This document shows, piece by piece, positions 16,915-26,642 of a stretch of 64,000 bases of DNA (its first letter is position 1; every line of letters begins with the position of its first letter). The stretch is from Micropruina sonneratiae (GTDB taxonomy: Bacteria > Actinomycetota > Actinomycetes > Propionibacteriales > Propionibacteriaceae): contig NZ_JAPDHX010000001.1 of NCBI RefSeq assembly GCF_025972045.1, forward strand, positions 848,787 through 912,786, in the 5' to 3' direction. The notes below the pieces were generated by a model. That model worked only from the letters and a program-made list of their open reading frames with translations. It was not told the origin of the DNA and ran no database searches. The position numbers and the translations under genes were made by a program.

Positions 16915-17727
16915 ATGGCAATCACTGCCGCTGATGTGAAGAAGCTCCGCGACGCCACCGGCGCGGGGATGATGGACGCCAAGAAGGCGCTCACCGAGGC
17001 CGACGGCGACTTCGACGCCGCGGTCGAGATCCTTCGGGTGACCGGACAGGCGAAGCTGGCCAAGCGCTCAGACCGGGAGGCCTCCAACGGCCTGGTCGCC
17101 GCAGCCGGCAAGAGCGTCATCCAGCTCGGCGCCGAGACCGACTTCGTCGCCAAGAACGCCGAGTTCATCGCCCTGGCCGACGAGATCGCCCAGGCCGTCG
17201 AAGCCGCCGGGGCCAACGACGTGGCCGCTGCCAACGCCGTCGTGCTCGCCTCGGGCAGGACCGTCGGCGACGCCGTCGCCGAGCTGTCGGCCAAGATCGG
17301 CGAGAAGCTCGAGGTGGCCAACGCCGCCAGCTACGACGGCGACGTGACCATCTACCTGCACAAGCGGTCCTCGGACCTGCCGCCGCAGGTGGGCGTGATG
17401 GTCGAGTACGACGGCGGTGACGAGGAGTTCGTGCGTGGCATCGCCATGCAGATCGCCGCGATGTCGCCGCAGTACGTCACCCGCGAGGAGGTGCCGTCCG
17501 ACGTCCTCGACCACGAGCGTCACATCGCCGAGCTGACCGCCAAGGAGGAGGGCAAGCCCGAGAAGATCATCCCGCGCATCGTCGAGGGCCGCCTCGGTGG
17601 CTTCTTCAAGGACGTCGTGCTGCTCGAGCAGGCGTCGGTCTCCGACGACAAGAAGACCGTCGGCCAGCTGCTGAAGGAGAACGGTGTCACCGTCAAGCGC
17701 TTCGTGCGCTTCGCGGCCGGCGCCTGA
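16915..17727 (+). CDS. tsf: Elongation factor Ts
   Basis: 270 residues, the GDP/GTP exchange factor for EF-Tu. The N-terminal UBA-like domain is present (ADVKKLRDATGAGMMDAKKALTEA), including the invariant TGAGMMDxKKAL signature, followed by the two core subdomains (QLGAETDFVAKN; YLHKRS; GVMVEYDGGDEEFVRGIAMQIAAM). The length is as expected. It is co-transcribed with rpsB, the normal gene order. The ribosome site lies in AAAGGAACCAAGAGC upstream of the ATG. Confidence 0.97.
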   Translation: MAITAADVKKLRDATGAGMMDAKKALTEADGDFDAAVEILRVTGQAKLAKRSDREASNGLVAAAGKSVIQLGAETDFVAKNAEFIALADEIAQAVEAAGANDVAAANAVVLASGRTVGDAVAELSAKIGEKLEVANAASYDGDVTIYLHKRSSDLPPQVGVMVEYDGGDEEFVRGIAMQIAAMSPQYVTREEVPSDVLDHERHIAELTAKEEGKPEKIIPRIVEGRLGGFFKDVVLLEQASVSDDKKTVGQLLKENGVTVKRFVRFAAGA

Positions 17728-17816
17728 ACCGAGCGGCACCCGAGAACTAGAGTGACGTGCGCCGCGGGTTCCGACTCGTGGCGCACGGCGCTGTCAGCCC
17801 CCAGCCGAGGAGAACC

Positions 17817-18527
17817 ATGACCTACCACCGCATCATGCTCAAGCTGTCCGGGGAGATGTTCGGCGGCTCCCGCGGCATCGGGGTCGATCCCGATGTGGTC
17901 GCCAGCCTGGCCGGCCAGATCAAGGCGGTCGTCGACTCGGGCGTCCAGGTCGCGGTGGTGATCGGTGGGGGCAACTTCTTCCGAGGGGCGGAGCTTTCCG
18001 AGCGCGGCATGGATCGTGATCGCGCCGACTACATGGGCATGCTGGGCACGGTGATGAACTGCCTGGCCCTGCAGGACTTCTGTGAGAAGGCCGGCGTCCA
18101 GACCCGGGTGCAGACCGCCATCACGATGGGCCAGGTCGCCGAGCCGTACATTCCCCGGCGGGCGGAACGGCACCTGGAGAAGGGGCGCGTGGTGATCTTC
18201 GGTGCCGGCTCGGGCATGCCGTACTTCTCCACCGACACCGTCGCCGCCCAGCGCGCCCTGGAGATCGGCGCCGAGGTGCTGCTGATGGGCAAGCAGGGCA
18301 CCGACGGGGTCTACGACTCCGACCCGAAGAAGAACCCCGACGCCCGCCGCTTCACCGAACTCACCTACGACGACTACCTGGCCCGCGACCTGAAGGTCGC
18401 CGACGCCACCGCGATCAGCCTGGCCCGCGACAACGACCTGCCGATGGTCTTCTTCGACCTCGGGGTGGAGGGCAACATCCTGCGGGTGGTGCAGGGTGAG
18501 AAGATCGGAACCACCGTCCACGCCTGA
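17817..18527 (+). CDS. pyrH: Uridylate kinase
   Basis: 236 residues. It phosphorylates UMP to UDP and belongs to the amino-acid kinase fold: [10 protein letters not shown] at the N-terminus, [27 protein letters not shown] and [34 protein letters not shown]. The ATG at 17817 has GAGGAGAACC just upstream; the longer frame beginning at 17757 lacks similarity and is not used. A TAGAGT hexamer at 17749-17754 and a GTGCGCC/GGCGCAC hairpin in the gap may give pyrH a local promoter. It is the third gene of the rpsB-tsf-pyrH-frr set. Confidence 0.95.
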   Translation: MTYHRIMLKLSGEMFGGSRGIGVDPDVVASLAGQIKAVVDSGVQVAVVIGGGNFFRGAELSERGMDRDRADYMGMLGTVMNCLALQDFCEKAGVQTRVQTAITMGQVAEPYIPRRAERHLEKGRVVIFGAGSGMPYFSTDTVAAQRALEIGAEVLLMGKQGTDGVYDSDPKKNPDARRFTELTYDDYLARDLKVADATAISLARDNDLPMVFFDLGVEGNILRVVQGEKIGTTVHA

Positions 18528-18554
18528 TCAACGCCAACCCCGGAAAGGATCACG

Positions 18555-19112
18555 ATGATCCCCGCCATCATCACCGACGCCGAACAGAAGATGAAGGGTG
18601 CCGTCGAGCACGCCCGCGAGGATTTCGCGGCGATCCGGACCGGACGCGCCCACCCGGCCATGTTCAACAAGCTGATGGTCGACTACTACGGTGCGCCGAC
18701 CCCGCTGCAGCAGCTGGCCACCTTCCAGGTGCCGGAGGCACGCACGGTGCTGATCAGCCCGTTCGACCGGTCCTCGATGGCCGGCATCGAGAAGGCGATC
18801 CGCGACTCCGACCTGGGCGTCAATCCGGCCAACGACGGCAACGTCATCCGCGTGGTGATGCCGCAGCTCTCCGAGGAGCGCCGCAAGGACTACATCAAGC
18901 TCGCACGCGGCAAGGCCGAGGAGGCCCGGGTGGCGGTGCGCAACATCCGCCGGCACGCCAACGACCAGGTGCACAAGCTGGTCAAGGACAAGGAGGTCGG
19001 CGAGGACGATGCCCGCGGCGCTGAGAAGCAGCTCGACGGCGTCACCCGCAAGTACGTCGACACCATCGATGAGCTGCTGAAGTCCAAGGAAGCGGAATTG
19101 CTGGCCGTCTGA
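18555..19112 (+). CDS. frr: Ribosome recycling factor
   Basis: 185 residues, all-helical stem plus a small beta domain. It splits post-termination ribosomes with EF-G. Typical segments are FAAIRTGRAHPAMFNKLMVDYYGAPTPL, ISPFDRSSMAGIEKAIRDSDLG and LSEERRKDYIKLARGKAEEARVAVRNIRR (long motifs, cited here only in part by family recognition). The ribosome site GGAAAGGATC lies before the ATG. The stop overlaps the cdsA start (TGATG), so the genes are translationally linked. Confidence 0.96.
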   Translation: MIPAIITDAEQKMKGAVEHAREDFAAIRTGRAHPAMFNKLMVDYYGAPTPLQQLATFQVPEARTVLISPFDRSSMAGIEKAIRDSDLGVNPANDGNVIRVVMPQLSEERRKDYIKLARGKAEEARVAVRNIRRHANDQVHKLVKDKEVGEDDARGAEKQLDGVTRKYVDTIDELLKSKEAELLAV

Positions 19113-19990
19113 TGGCGGGCGAGCAGGAGGCACCGGCAACTGATCAGGTGGTGAAGTCGCGCGCCGGGCGCGACCTCCCCGCCGCGATCGCGGTGGGGCT
19201 CGGCCTGGCCGCCGCCGTGGTGCTCACCCTGCTCTACTGGCACTGGGGTTTCGTCCTGCTCGTCACCGCGATGCTCACCCTCGGCACCGTCGAACTCCAC
19301 GACGCGCTGAAGCGGATCGGGATGAACTCGGCCATCATCCCGATCGTGGCGGGCACGGTCGCGGTGATCTGCGGCTCCTACGCAGCCGCCACCATGCCGC
19401 AGGGGGCACTGCCGTGGCATTCGGTGCTGCTCGGATTCCTCGGCGCCACCGTGCTGGCCGCGCTGATCTGGCGGATGCCGGCGGGCGCCGCCGGCTACGT
19501 CAAGGACGCCGCGGCGAGCCTGTTCACCATCGGCTACATCCCGCTGCTGGGCTCGTTCACCGGCCTCATCCTGGCCTCACCCAACGGGTCGGCGAAGATG
19601 GCGGTCACGCTGCTGATCGTGATGGGCACCGACACCGGCGGCTACGCGGTGGGCGCGCGCCTGGGCAAGCACCCGATGGCGCCGCAGATCAGCCCGAAGA
19701 AGACCTGGGAGGGCCTGGCCGGCTCGGTCGGCCTGGCCGGCGCGGTGGCCGTCCCGCTCACCGTGTGGTGGCTCGGCTCCACCTGGTGGGTGGGGCTGCT
19801 GCTGGCCGTCTGCATCGTGGCCGCCGGGACCTGCGGCGACCTGATCGAGTCGCTGGTCAAACGCGATGTCGGCATCAAGGACATGTCGTCGTTCCTGCCC
19901 GGCCACGGCGGGGCGATGGACCGGCTCGACTCGATCCTGGTTGCCGGGCCGGTGGCCTGGCTGATCATGTTCCTGCTGATCCCCAACTGA
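19112..19990 (+). CDS. cdsA: Phosphatidate cytidylyltransferase
   Basis: 292 residues with about seven to eight membrane helices. It makes CDP-diacylglycerol from phosphatidate and CTP, the branch point for phospholipids. The family signature near the C-terminus is intact: [16 protein letters not shown] followed by [14 protein letters not shown], and an upstream [12 protein letters not shown] motif is present. The position right after frr is standard. The ATG overlaps the frr stop by one base. Confidence 0.94.
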   Translation: MAGEQEAPATDQVVKSRAGRDLPAAIAVGLGLAAAVVLTLLYWHWGFVLLVTAMLTLGTVELHDALKRIGMNSAIIPIVAGTVAVICGSYAAATMPQGALPWHSVLLGFLGATVLAALIWRMPAGAAGYVKDAAASLFTIGYIPLLGSFTGLILASPNGSAKMAVTLLIVMGTDTGGYAVGARLGKHPMAPQISPKKTWEGLAGSVGLAGAVAVPLTVWWLGSTWWVGLLLAVCIVAAGTCGDLIESLVKRDVGIKDMSSFLPGHGGAMDRLDSILVAGPVAWLIMFLLIPN

Positions 19991-20016
19991 ACCGACCCCC
20001 GACCCACGAGGACGAG

Positions 20017-21258
20017 ATGACCGACCAGGCCGGCAACACCGGGGACGGGCTGCGGCCCGACGAGGTGAGCGCCTACGCCGCGCTGGAGGACCGGGTGCGC
20101 GCCGGAGCGACGATGCCGCTCACCATGGCGGCTCCGCGCCGCGGCAAGCCGCCGCGGCACTGGCTCGACCTCACCGCCGACGAACGCTCCGACGCCGTGG
20201 CCGAGCTGGGCCTGCCACGCTTCCGCGCCGACCAGATCAACCGACACCTGTTCGAGCACCTGGACGTCGACCCCTCCGGCTGGACCGACCTGCCGGCGGC
20301 GGCCCGCGGCAGGGTTGCCGAGGCGCTGCTGCCGCCGCTGCTGACCAACGTCCGTCCGCTCTCCTGCGACGGGGGCACCACACTGAAGACACTGTGGCGC
20401 CTGCACGACGGCTCGCTGATCGAGTCGGTGCTGATGCGTTACGGGGTGCCCGGCGTGCGGGCGTCCGGCTCGGGTCGCAACCGGGCGACCCTGTGCATCT
20501 CGTCGCAGGCCGGTTGCGGGATGGCCTGCCCGTTCTGCGCCACCGGCCAGGGTGGCCTGCAGCGCAACCTGTCGGCCGGCGAGATCCTCGCCCAGGTGAT
20601 CGCCGGCGCCCGCATCCTGCGCGACGGTGAGATCCCCGGCGGGCCGGGCCGGGTCAACAACATCGTCTTCATGGGCATGGGTGAACCGCTGGCCAACTTC
20701 AAGGCCGTGCAGGCCACCATCGGCACGCTCACCGCGCCCGCCCCGCACGGCCTCGGCATCAGCGCCCGCGGCATCACCGTCTCGACCGTGGGGCTGGTGC
20801 CCCGGATCAACGCGCTGGCCGACGCCGGCGTCCCGGTCACCCTGGCGGTCAGCCTGCACGCGCCGGACGACGAACTGCGCGACGAGCTGTGCCCAATCAA
20901 CACCCGCTGGAACGTGGCCGAGGTGGTCGAGGCCGCGCACCGCTATTTCCGGCTCACCGGGCGCCGGGTGTCGATCGAGTACGCGCTGATCCGTGACGTC
21001 AACGACCAGCCGCACCGCGCCGACCTGCTCGCCGACCTGCTGCGCCGCGACGGCGGCACCGGCTGGGTGCACGTCAACCTGATCCCGCTCAACCCGACTC
21101 CCGGGTCCAAGTGGACGGCGTCGCGGCGCCGCGACGAGGCCGCCTTCGTCGCGACCCTGGAGCGACGCGGGGTGACCGTGACCGTCCGCGACACCCGCGG
21201 CCGTGAGATCGACGGGGCCTGCGGCCAGCTCGCGGCCACGGAGCTGGCCCGCGCCTGA
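20017..21258 (+). CDS. rlmN: Dual-specificity RNA methyltransferase RlmN (radical SAM)
   Basis: 413 residues. It methylates C2 of A2503 in 23S rRNA and A37 in some tRNAs by radical SAM chemistry. The radical SAM cluster is [14 protein letters not shown] (CxxxCxxC), with the SAM-binding GMGEPLANF and the late Cys in DGACGQLA that forms the methyl-carrying residue. An N-terminal ~50-residue extension precedes the usual start of homology. The ATG at 20017 has GAGGACGAG directly before it; the frame extends much further upstream inside cdsA but without similarity. It closes the rpsB-rlmN run. Confidence 0.94.
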   Translation: MTDQAGNTGDGLRPDEVSAYAALEDRVRAGATMPLTMAAPRRGKPPRHWLDLTADERSDAVAELGLPRFRADQINRHLFEHLDVDPSGWTDLPAAARGRVAEALLPPLLTNVRPLSCDGGTTLKTLWRLHDGSLIESVLMRYGVPGVRASGSGRNRATLCISSQAGCGMACPFCATGQGGLQRNLSAGEILAQVIAGARILRDGEIPGGPGRVNNIVFMGMGEPLANFKAVQATIGTLTAPAPHGLGISARGITVSTVGLVPRINALADAGVPVTLAVSLHAPDDELRDELCPINTRWNVAEVVEAAHRYFRLTGRRVSIEYALIRDVNDQPHRADLLADLLRRDGGTGWVHVNLIPLNPTPGSKWTASRRRDEAAFVATLERRGVTVTVRDTRGREIDGACGQLAATELARA

Positions 21259-21367
21259 TCGCCGGACCGCCGGGCGTCCCGGACGGCTCCCGCGGCCCTC
21301 CAGGTTCCACCGGGCACAGCTTTCACAACCGTTGCCGCACTGCGACCCGACGGCGTTACCCTGAACC

Positions 21368-22939
21368 ATGCGCACGGTGGCCGGGAGACGACACACCGTG
21401 CGAGCTGCGCCCCACCTGAGCGACCTGACCGACGCGATCGTCGCCGAGCCGGACGCCGACGTCCGACGCATCCGCAGCCCGTTGGACGACAAGCCACTGG
21501 TCGACCTGCCCCTTTCCACCACCTCCGACGTCACCTGCGCGGTGCAGGTCGGACGGGCCGCGCAGCGGGCTTGGCAGGCGCTCAACCCGGGCCGCCGGGC
21601 CGCGATCGTGCTCGACTTCCACGACCGGCTGCTGGCCGGTCAGGACGAGCTGCTCGACCTCATCCAGCGGGAGACCGGCAAGACCCGGGCCAACGCCTTC
21701 GAGGAGATCGCCGAGGTTGCCAACGTGGCGCGGCACTACGCCCGGCGGGCCGCCTCGCTGCTCGCCCCCCGCCGCCGGCGCGGCGCGCTGCCGATGCTGG
21801 CCACCGCCACCCAGACCCGGCAGCCCCGTGGGGTGGTCGGCATCGTCACGCCCTGGAACTATCCGTTCGCCCTGACCCTCGGTGAGGCCACGGCGGCCCT
21901 GCTGGCCGGCAACGCGGTGCTGCTGCGCCCCGACCCGCGCACCAGCCTGTCGGCGTTATGGGGGCTGCGCCAGCTCCGCGAAGCGGGCCTGCCGCCCGGC
22001 GTCCTGCAGGTGGTGACCGGTGACGGAGACCCGATCGGTGAGGCGGTGATCCGTTGCACCGACTACGTCAGCTTCACCGGCTCGACCCGCACGGGGCGGA
22101 TGGTGGCGCTGCTGGCCGCGCACCGGCTGATCGGCTGCCACCTCGAACTCGGCGGCAAGAACGCCCTCTACGTGCGCGCCGACGCTAACCTGGACGCCGC
22201 GGTCAGGATCGCCCTCAGCAGCGCGTTCGCCGGGGCCGGCCAGGTCTGTGTGCACACCGAGCGGTTGCTGCTGCACGCCGACATCGCCGAGCAGTTCCTG
22301 GCTGCCTTCCTGCCCGCGGTGCGCCGGCTGCGGCTCGGCGTCGGACTCGGCTACGGCTACGACATGGGCTCCCTGATCGGCGCCGATCAGTTGCAGCGGG
22401 TGGTGGCCCACGTCGACGACGCGCGCCGGCACGGCGCCAGGGTGCTGACCGGTGGCCGGGCCAGGCCCGACATCGGGCCCTGGGTCTACGAGCCGACGGT
22501 GCTCGAGGGTGTCACCGCGGCGATGGAGGTCCGCGACGCCGAGACGTTCGGGCCGGTGCTCAGCGTCTACCGGGTCGACGACGACGACGCGGCGGTCCGC
22601 CTGGTCAACGACTCCGACTACGGCCTGCACGCCACCATCGTTACCGGCGACCGCGCCGCCGCCCGCACCCTGGCGCCGCGGCTGCGGACCGGCACCGTCA
22701 GCATCAACGAGAGCTACCTGGCCTCGTGGGGTGCCACCGCCGCGGCCATGGGCGCCCGCGGCCTGTCCGGCACCGGCGGAAGGCACGGCACCGACGGGCT
22801 GCTGAAGTACACCGTCGTGCAGACCGTCGCCGAGCAGCGCGCCGGCACGCTCGGGGTGAGCGGTGAGAGCCGGCAGCGCTGGTTCGCCGCCGCCTTCAGC
22901 CGCTCGCTGAGGGCCGCCCGGCGGGCGCGGCTGAGCTGA
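21368..22939 (+). CDS. NAD(P)-dependent aldehyde dehydrogenase (succinate-semialdehyde dehydrogenase-like)
   Basis: 523 residues, ALDH superfamily. The cofactor region has TPWNYPFALTLGEATAALLAGN, then FTGSTRTGR; the general base Glu is in LELGGKN and the nucleophile Cys in GQVCVHTER. The C-terminal bridging motif FGPVLSVYR is present. It resembles the GabD2-type succinate-semialdehyde dehydrogenases of actinobacteria, but the exact substrate is not proven. The ATG follows TACCCT (21357-21362) by 5 nt, so it is probably leaderless. The 3' end overlaps the tail of the opposing LOG-family gene by about 44 bp. Confidence 0.85.
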   Translation: MRTVAGRRHTVRAAPHLSDLTDAIVAEPDADVRRIRSPLDDKPLVDLPLSTTSDVTCAVQVGRAAQRAWQALNPGRRAAIVLDFHDRLLAGQDELLDLIQRETGKTRANAFEEIAEVANVARHYARRAASLLAPRRRRGALPMLATATQTRQPRGVVGIVTPWNYPFALTLGEATAALLAGNAVLLRPDPRTSLSALWGLRQLREAGLPPGVLQVVTGDGDPIGEAVIRCTDYVSFTGSTRTGRMVALLAAHRLIGCHLELGGKNALYVRADANLDAAVRIALSSAFAGAGQVCVHTERLLLHADIAEQFLAAFLPAVRRLRLGVGLGYGYDMGSLIGADQLQRVVAHVDDARRHGARVLTGGRARPDIGPWVYEPTVLEGVTAAMEVRDAETFGPVLSVYRVDDDDAAVRLVNDSDYGLHATIVTGDRAAARTLAPRLRTGTVSINESYLASWGATAAAMGARGLSGTGGRHGTDGLLKYTVVQTVAEQRAGTLGVSGESRQRWFAAAFSRSLRAARRARLS

Positions 22940-24015
22940 GCAGCCCGGGCACCTCTAGGACCTCGCCGACCAGGTGGACGGTCGCCGAGCCGGCGTCCGC
23001 GGCCCAGCGAATGCAGCAACGGCCACACCGGCACCGTCTCGGTCCAGTACTCGGTGCCGACCAGCACCAGCGGGGTCAACGGCTCGCCGTCGGCCGCGTA
23101 GTAGTTCGGCGTGACCGCCTGGAACACCTCCTGCACCGTGCCGGCCGCGCCGGGCAGGTAGACGATGCCACCACGGCACAGCCGCAGCAGCGCGTCCTCA
23201 CGCAGTGCGTTGGTGAAGTACTTGGCGATGCCGGTGGCGAACAGGTTGGGCGGCTCGTGGCCGTAGAACCAGGTCGGGACGCCGATCGACAGCCGCTCGC
23301 AGGGGTACTGCCGGGTGACCGCCTGCGCCGAGCGGGCCCAGCCGGTGACGTCCTCGGCCCACGACGCGCCGGCGAGCAGCGCGTCGACGACCCCGTCGAG
23401 TTCGGACGCCGCTCCGCTGAACGCGGCGCCCAGATTCGCCGCCTCCATGGAGCCCGGCCCGCCGCCCGAGATCACCACGAAACCGGACGCCGCCAGCGCG
23501 TGACCCAGGGCCGCCGCAGCCCGGTAGGGTCCCGACCCGCGTGGTTCGGCGTGACCGCCCATGATGCCGACCAGCCGCGTCGGGGACAGCCCGCCGAGGC
23601 GCTGCTGCAGCGCCTCGGTCATCGCGTGGTCGTGCAGGGCGACCGCCAGGTCGGCGTCCAGCGCCCCGGGCCGCAACCGCCGCCGCGCCCAGCGGAAGAT
23701 CGCGGCGTCCACCGTGGCGGGGTAGCCCCCGGCGAGTCCCGCGTACAGGTCGTCGGGGGTGTAGAGCAGTGGCCGGTACGGGTCGAACGGCAGGTCGGGC
23801 AGCGTCGGGAAGACGAGCGCGCCGCGCCGGCCGAGCGCCGAGGCGTCCGCCGCCCGCAGGCCGCAGCCCAGGAACACCGCACCGGCCACCTCGACTCCCT
23901 GCAACTGGGCTGAGCGGCCGGTCAGGTCGACCGACTGGACGAACACCCCGGCCAGCGAACCCGAGCCGGCGAGATGGTCGTCGAACTCCGCCAGCGACTC
24001 CAGATCGATGCGCAC
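22896..24015 (-). CDS. LOG/lysine-decarboxylase-like Rossmann protein, frameshifted near its 3' end
   Basis: The frame encodes a Rossmann nucleotide-binding protein of the LOG-like family. It has VGIMGGHAEPRG (phosphate loop), VISGGGPGSMEAANLGAA and IVYLPGAAGTVQEVFQAV (the PGGxGTxxE equivalent), typical of enzymes splitting cytokinin- or nucleotide-type ribosides. After WPLLHSLG (around 23003-23005, a CCC run on the plus strand) the reading frame shifts. Dropping one base restores a normal ending that reads AADAGSATVHLVGEVLEV and stops at 22896; as written, the frame instead runs to 22714 through the antisense of the aldehyde dehydrogenase. The start is GTG at 24015, 7 nt after TAGCGT (leaderless). 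It may be a real mutation or a sequencing error. Confidence 0.72.
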
Positions 24016-24140
24016 GACCGCCACGCTAGTGGTGCGGCCGCCCGGCGGGCAGGGGAGCAGGCCCGGCCACGGGCCGACCCGCCGGCCCGTCTGGATCGGC
24101 TCGTACTAGCGTGGCCCCGCACGGTAAAGGAGACCCCGGC

Positions 24141-24677
24141 ATGCAGCACCACGTACCCCAGCCCCACCCGGACCGGATGACCCCCTTCGCGGGCGGTGCG
24201 ATCGTGGCGGCGGTGCGCCCCGGCGGCGACCCGTTGCTGCCGCTGACGGCGGCGGACTTCGCCCGCACCACGCGCGGGCGGCTCTACTTCGCCTACGTCG
24301 ACGAGCAGCGCTTCGTCGAGCAGGAGTTCCCCGACGGGACCGTGCAGCACAGTGACATCAACCCGGACTCCGACGACGAGGGCTGGCGCCGCACCGAGGC
24401 GACCCTGCTCGCCGAGCTGCGGGCGACGCTCACTAAGGGCCCGGCCTGGGAGTTCCGTTACCTCGCCGGCCGGCCCGACCGGTCGCTCACCCACCTCGCC
24501 AGGGCGGTCGACGCGGCGGTGATCATCGTCGGCGCCCACGCCCCCGAACGCAACGCGAAGGTCCGCGAGTTCCTCGACGGCAGCCTGTCGCTCAAGCTCG
24601 CCCAGCACCAGCACCGGCCGGTGCTCGCGGTGCCGCTCACCGTCGTCGACTGGAAGGCGCCGATGCCGTGGACTTGA
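24141..24677 (+). CDS. Universal stress protein-like protein
   Basis: 178 residues. The core is a USP-type alpha/beta fold: AIVAAVRPGGDPLL at the N-terminus and VIIVGAHAPERNAKVREFLDGSLSLKLAQ, where GxH...GS takes the place of the usual Gly-rich ATP-binding signature, then RPVLAVPL. USPs bind ATP or act as dimeric stress regulators; an ATP-binding role is uncertain given the altered motif. The ribosome site AAAGGAG lies 8 nt before the ATG. The 3' end overlaps the first crcB start by 10 bp, so the three genes form a unit. Confidence 0.72.
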   Translation: MQHHVPQPHPDRMTPFAGGAIVAAVRPGGDPLLPLTAADFARTTRGRLYFAYVDEQRFVEQEFPDGTVQHSDINPDSDDEGWRRTEATLLAELRATLTKGPAWEFRYLAGRPDRSLTHLARAVDAAVIIVGAHAPERNAKVREFLDGSLSLKLAQHQHRPVLAVPLTVVDWKAPMPWT

Positions 24678-25099
24678 CAGCCGCCGCCCGTCGGCTGCCC
24701 GGCGGGCGCTCCGCGGTGGTGCTGGTCGGCGGAACGATCGGCACCGCCTTCCGGGCAGCCCTGGAGGCCGCCTTCCCGGCCCAGCCGGGCGGCTGGCCGT
24801 GGGCCACCTTCCTGATCAACCTCAGCGGCGCCTTCCTGCTCGGCCTGCTGCTCGAGACGCTCAGCCGCCGCGGTCCCGACGTCGGCGTCCGGCAGTACCT
24901 CAGGCTCGGGGTGGGCACCGGCGTGATGGGCGGCTACACCACCTACAGCACGTTCGCGGTCGAAACGGTGCGGCTGCTCGAGCACGGCGCCGTCCTGGCC
25001 GCCCTCGGCTACGCCGTCGCCAGCGTGCTGCTCGGTCTGGCCGGCGCGCTGGGCGGGATGCTGTTGGCCGGACGCCTGGTGCGGAGGGCGACACCATGA
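24668..25099 (+). CDS. crcB: Fluoride exporter CrcB/Fluc, subunit 1
   Basis: 143 residues with four predicted membrane helices. The Fluc signature GTGVMGGYTTYSTFAVET contains the TTYSTF pore region, and FLINLSGAFLLGLL carries the conserved Asn. Fluc channels let fluoride leave the cell. The start is GTG, overlapping the stress-protein stop. A second, different crcB follows with ATGA overlap; paired genes typically make the antiparallel heterodimeric channel. No fluoride riboswitch is recognisable upstream. Confidence 0.88.
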   Translation: MDLTAAARRLPGGRSAVVLVGGTIGTAFRAALEAAFPAQPGGWPWATFLINLSGAFLLGLLLETLSRRGPDVGVRQYLRLGVGTGVMGGYTTYSTFAVETVRLLEHGAVLAALGYAVASVLLGLAGALGGMLLAGRLVRRATP

Positions 25100-25461
25100 T
25101 CGCCTTCCTGGTGGCCCTGGCCGGAGGTCTCGGGGCGGTGGCACGATTCCACAGCGACGCGGCGATCGCCCGGCTGCACAACCTGCGGATGCCGGTCGGC
25201 ACGCTCACCATCAACACCGCCGGCTCGGTCCTGCTCGGGCTGCTGACCGGGTGGCTCACCTTCAAGGCGGGCGCCCCCGACTGGGTGAGCGTGGCCGGCA
25301 CGGGCTTCTGCGGCGGCTTCACGACCTTCAGCACCGCCTGCGTCGAAGGGGTCCGATTGCTGCGGGCCGGGCGTCCGGTCGCGTCGCTCGTGCACGCCGC
25401 CGGCGGGTTGCTGGCCGGCCTCCTCGCGGCCGGCTTGGGCCTGTGGCTGATGTCGCTGTGA
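25096..25461 (+). CDS. crcB: Fluoride exporter CrcB/Fluc, subunit 2
   Basis: 121 residues, four membrane helices. It has TLTINTAGSVLLGLLTG with the pore Asn, and GTGFCGGFTTFSTACVEG, the Fluc signature with TTFST. It is shorter and more divergent than its upstream partner, as is usual for heterodimeric Fluc pairs. The ATG overlaps the previous stop as ATGA. The next gene, dxr, has its own promoter and begins 23 bp downstream. Confidence 0.88.
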   Translation: MIAFLVALAGGLGAVARFHSDAAIARLHNLRMPVGTLTINTAGSVLLGLLTGWLTFKAGAPDWVSVAGTGFCGGFTTFSTACVEGVRLLRAGRPVASLVHAAGGLLAGLLAAGLGLWLMSL

Positions 25462-25484
25462 CCGGCGCTGTGTAGCCTTGCCCG

Positions 25485-26642
25485 GTGCGTGACGTCGTCC
25501 TGCTCGGATCAACCGGATCGATCGGTACCCAGACCCTGGAGGTGATCGACGGCCACCGCGACCGTTTCCGGGTGGTGGGCCTGTCGTCGGGGGGTGGCAA
25601 CCTGGACGCCCTGATCGCCCAGGCGCACGACTTCACCCCGGACGTCGTCGCCGTCCCCACGCCCGCCGCCGCCGCGACGCTGGCCGGTCGGCTGCCCGCG
25701 CAGACGGCGGTCTGGTCGGGGCCGGACGCCTCCAGCCGCCTTGCCGCGCAGCCCTGTGACGTGGTGCTGAACGCGATCACCGGCGCGGCCGGCCTGGAGC
25801 CGACCCTGGCTGCGCTGCGGGCCGGCAACGCCCTCGCCCTGGCCAATAAGGAGTCGCTGGTCATCGGTGGCGAACTGGTCACGGCAGCGGCCGCACCCGG
25901 CCAGCTCATCGCGGTCGACTCGGAGCATTCGGCGTTCGCCCAGGCGCTGCGCGCGGGCCGTGCCGACGAGGTCGGCCGGCTGGTGCTGACCGCGTCCGGG
26001 GGGCCGTTTCGTGGACGGCGCCGCGACGAACTCGTCGACGTCACCCCCGAGCAGGCGCTGGCGCACCCCACCTGGACCATGGGCCGGATCATCACCATCA
26101 ACTCCGCCACCCTGGTCAACAAGGGCCTCGAGCTGCTCGAGGCGCACCTGCTCTACGGCGTCGACCTGGACGCCATCCAGGTCGTGGTGCATCCCACCTC
26201 GGCGGTGCACTCGATGGTCGAGTTCTGTGACGGCTCGACAATCGCCCAGTGCTCGCCGCCGGACATGAAGCTCCCCATCGCGCTCGCCCTGAACTGGCCG
26301 GAGCGGCTGCCGGGCGCCGTGCGCGGCTTCGACTGGAGCCGGCCGATCGACTGGCACTTCGAGCCGCTGGACGCCGACGCGTTCCCGGCCGTCGAACTGG
26401 CCCGCCGCTGCGGCCACGCCGGCGGCACCGCGCCGGCCGTCTACAACGCCGCCAACGAGGTCTGCGTGGACGCCTTCTGTGACGGACGCCTCGGCTTCAC
26501 CGGCATCGTCGACACGGTGGCGGCCGTCGTGGAGGAACACCTGGCCTCGTCGCCGCCGGCGGCGTTGTCCGTCGAAACCGTCCTGGCGGCCGACGCCTGG
26601 GGCCGGGCGCGGGCCGGCGAACTCGTCGGGGAGCTGGTATGA
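25485..26642 (+). CDS. dxr: 1-deoxy-D-xylulose 5-phosphate reductoisomerase
   Basis: 385 residues. It forms 2-C-methyl-D-erythritol 4-phosphate, the committed step of the MEP isoprenoid pathway. The NADPH motif is [15 protein letters not shown], the metal/substrate-binding segment is VDSEHSAF, the flexible loop has TASGGPFRG, and [12 protein letters not shown] and APPDMKLPI-like [16 protein letters not shown] follow. The GTG start at 25485 is 6 nt after TAGCCT (25473-25478) and therefore leaderless. The stop overlaps the next gene as ATGA. With ispG 3 kb downstream, this is the standard dxr-rip1-ispG actinobacterial cluster. Confidence 0.96.
   Translation: MRDVVLLGSTGSIGTQTLEVIDGHRDRFRVVGLSSGGGNLDALIAQAHDFTPDVVAVPTPAAAATLAGRLPAQTAVWSGPDASSRLAAQPCDVVLNAITGAAGLEPTLAALRAGNALALANKESLVIGGELVTAAAAPGQLIAVDSEHSAFAQALRAGRADEVGRLVLTASGGPFRGRRRDELVDVTPEQALAHPTWTMGRIITINSATLVNKGLELLEAHLLYGVDLDAIQVVVHPTSAVHSMVEFCDGSTIAQCSPPDMKLPIALALNWPERLPGAVRGFDWSRPIDWHFEPLDADAFPAVELARRCGHAGGTAPAVYNAANEVCVDAFCDGRLGFTGIVDTVAAVVEEHLASSPPAALSVETVLAADAWGRARAGELVGELV

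Noticed and set aside
22714-22895. Genuine C-terminal extension of the LOG-like protein
   Set aside because: It is antisense to the aldehyde dehydrogenase and a one-base change restores a normal family ending.
24620-24667. Fluoride riboswitch before the crcB pair
   Set aside because: crcB overlaps the preceding stress-protein gene, leaving no room, and the fluoride aptamer pattern is not seen.
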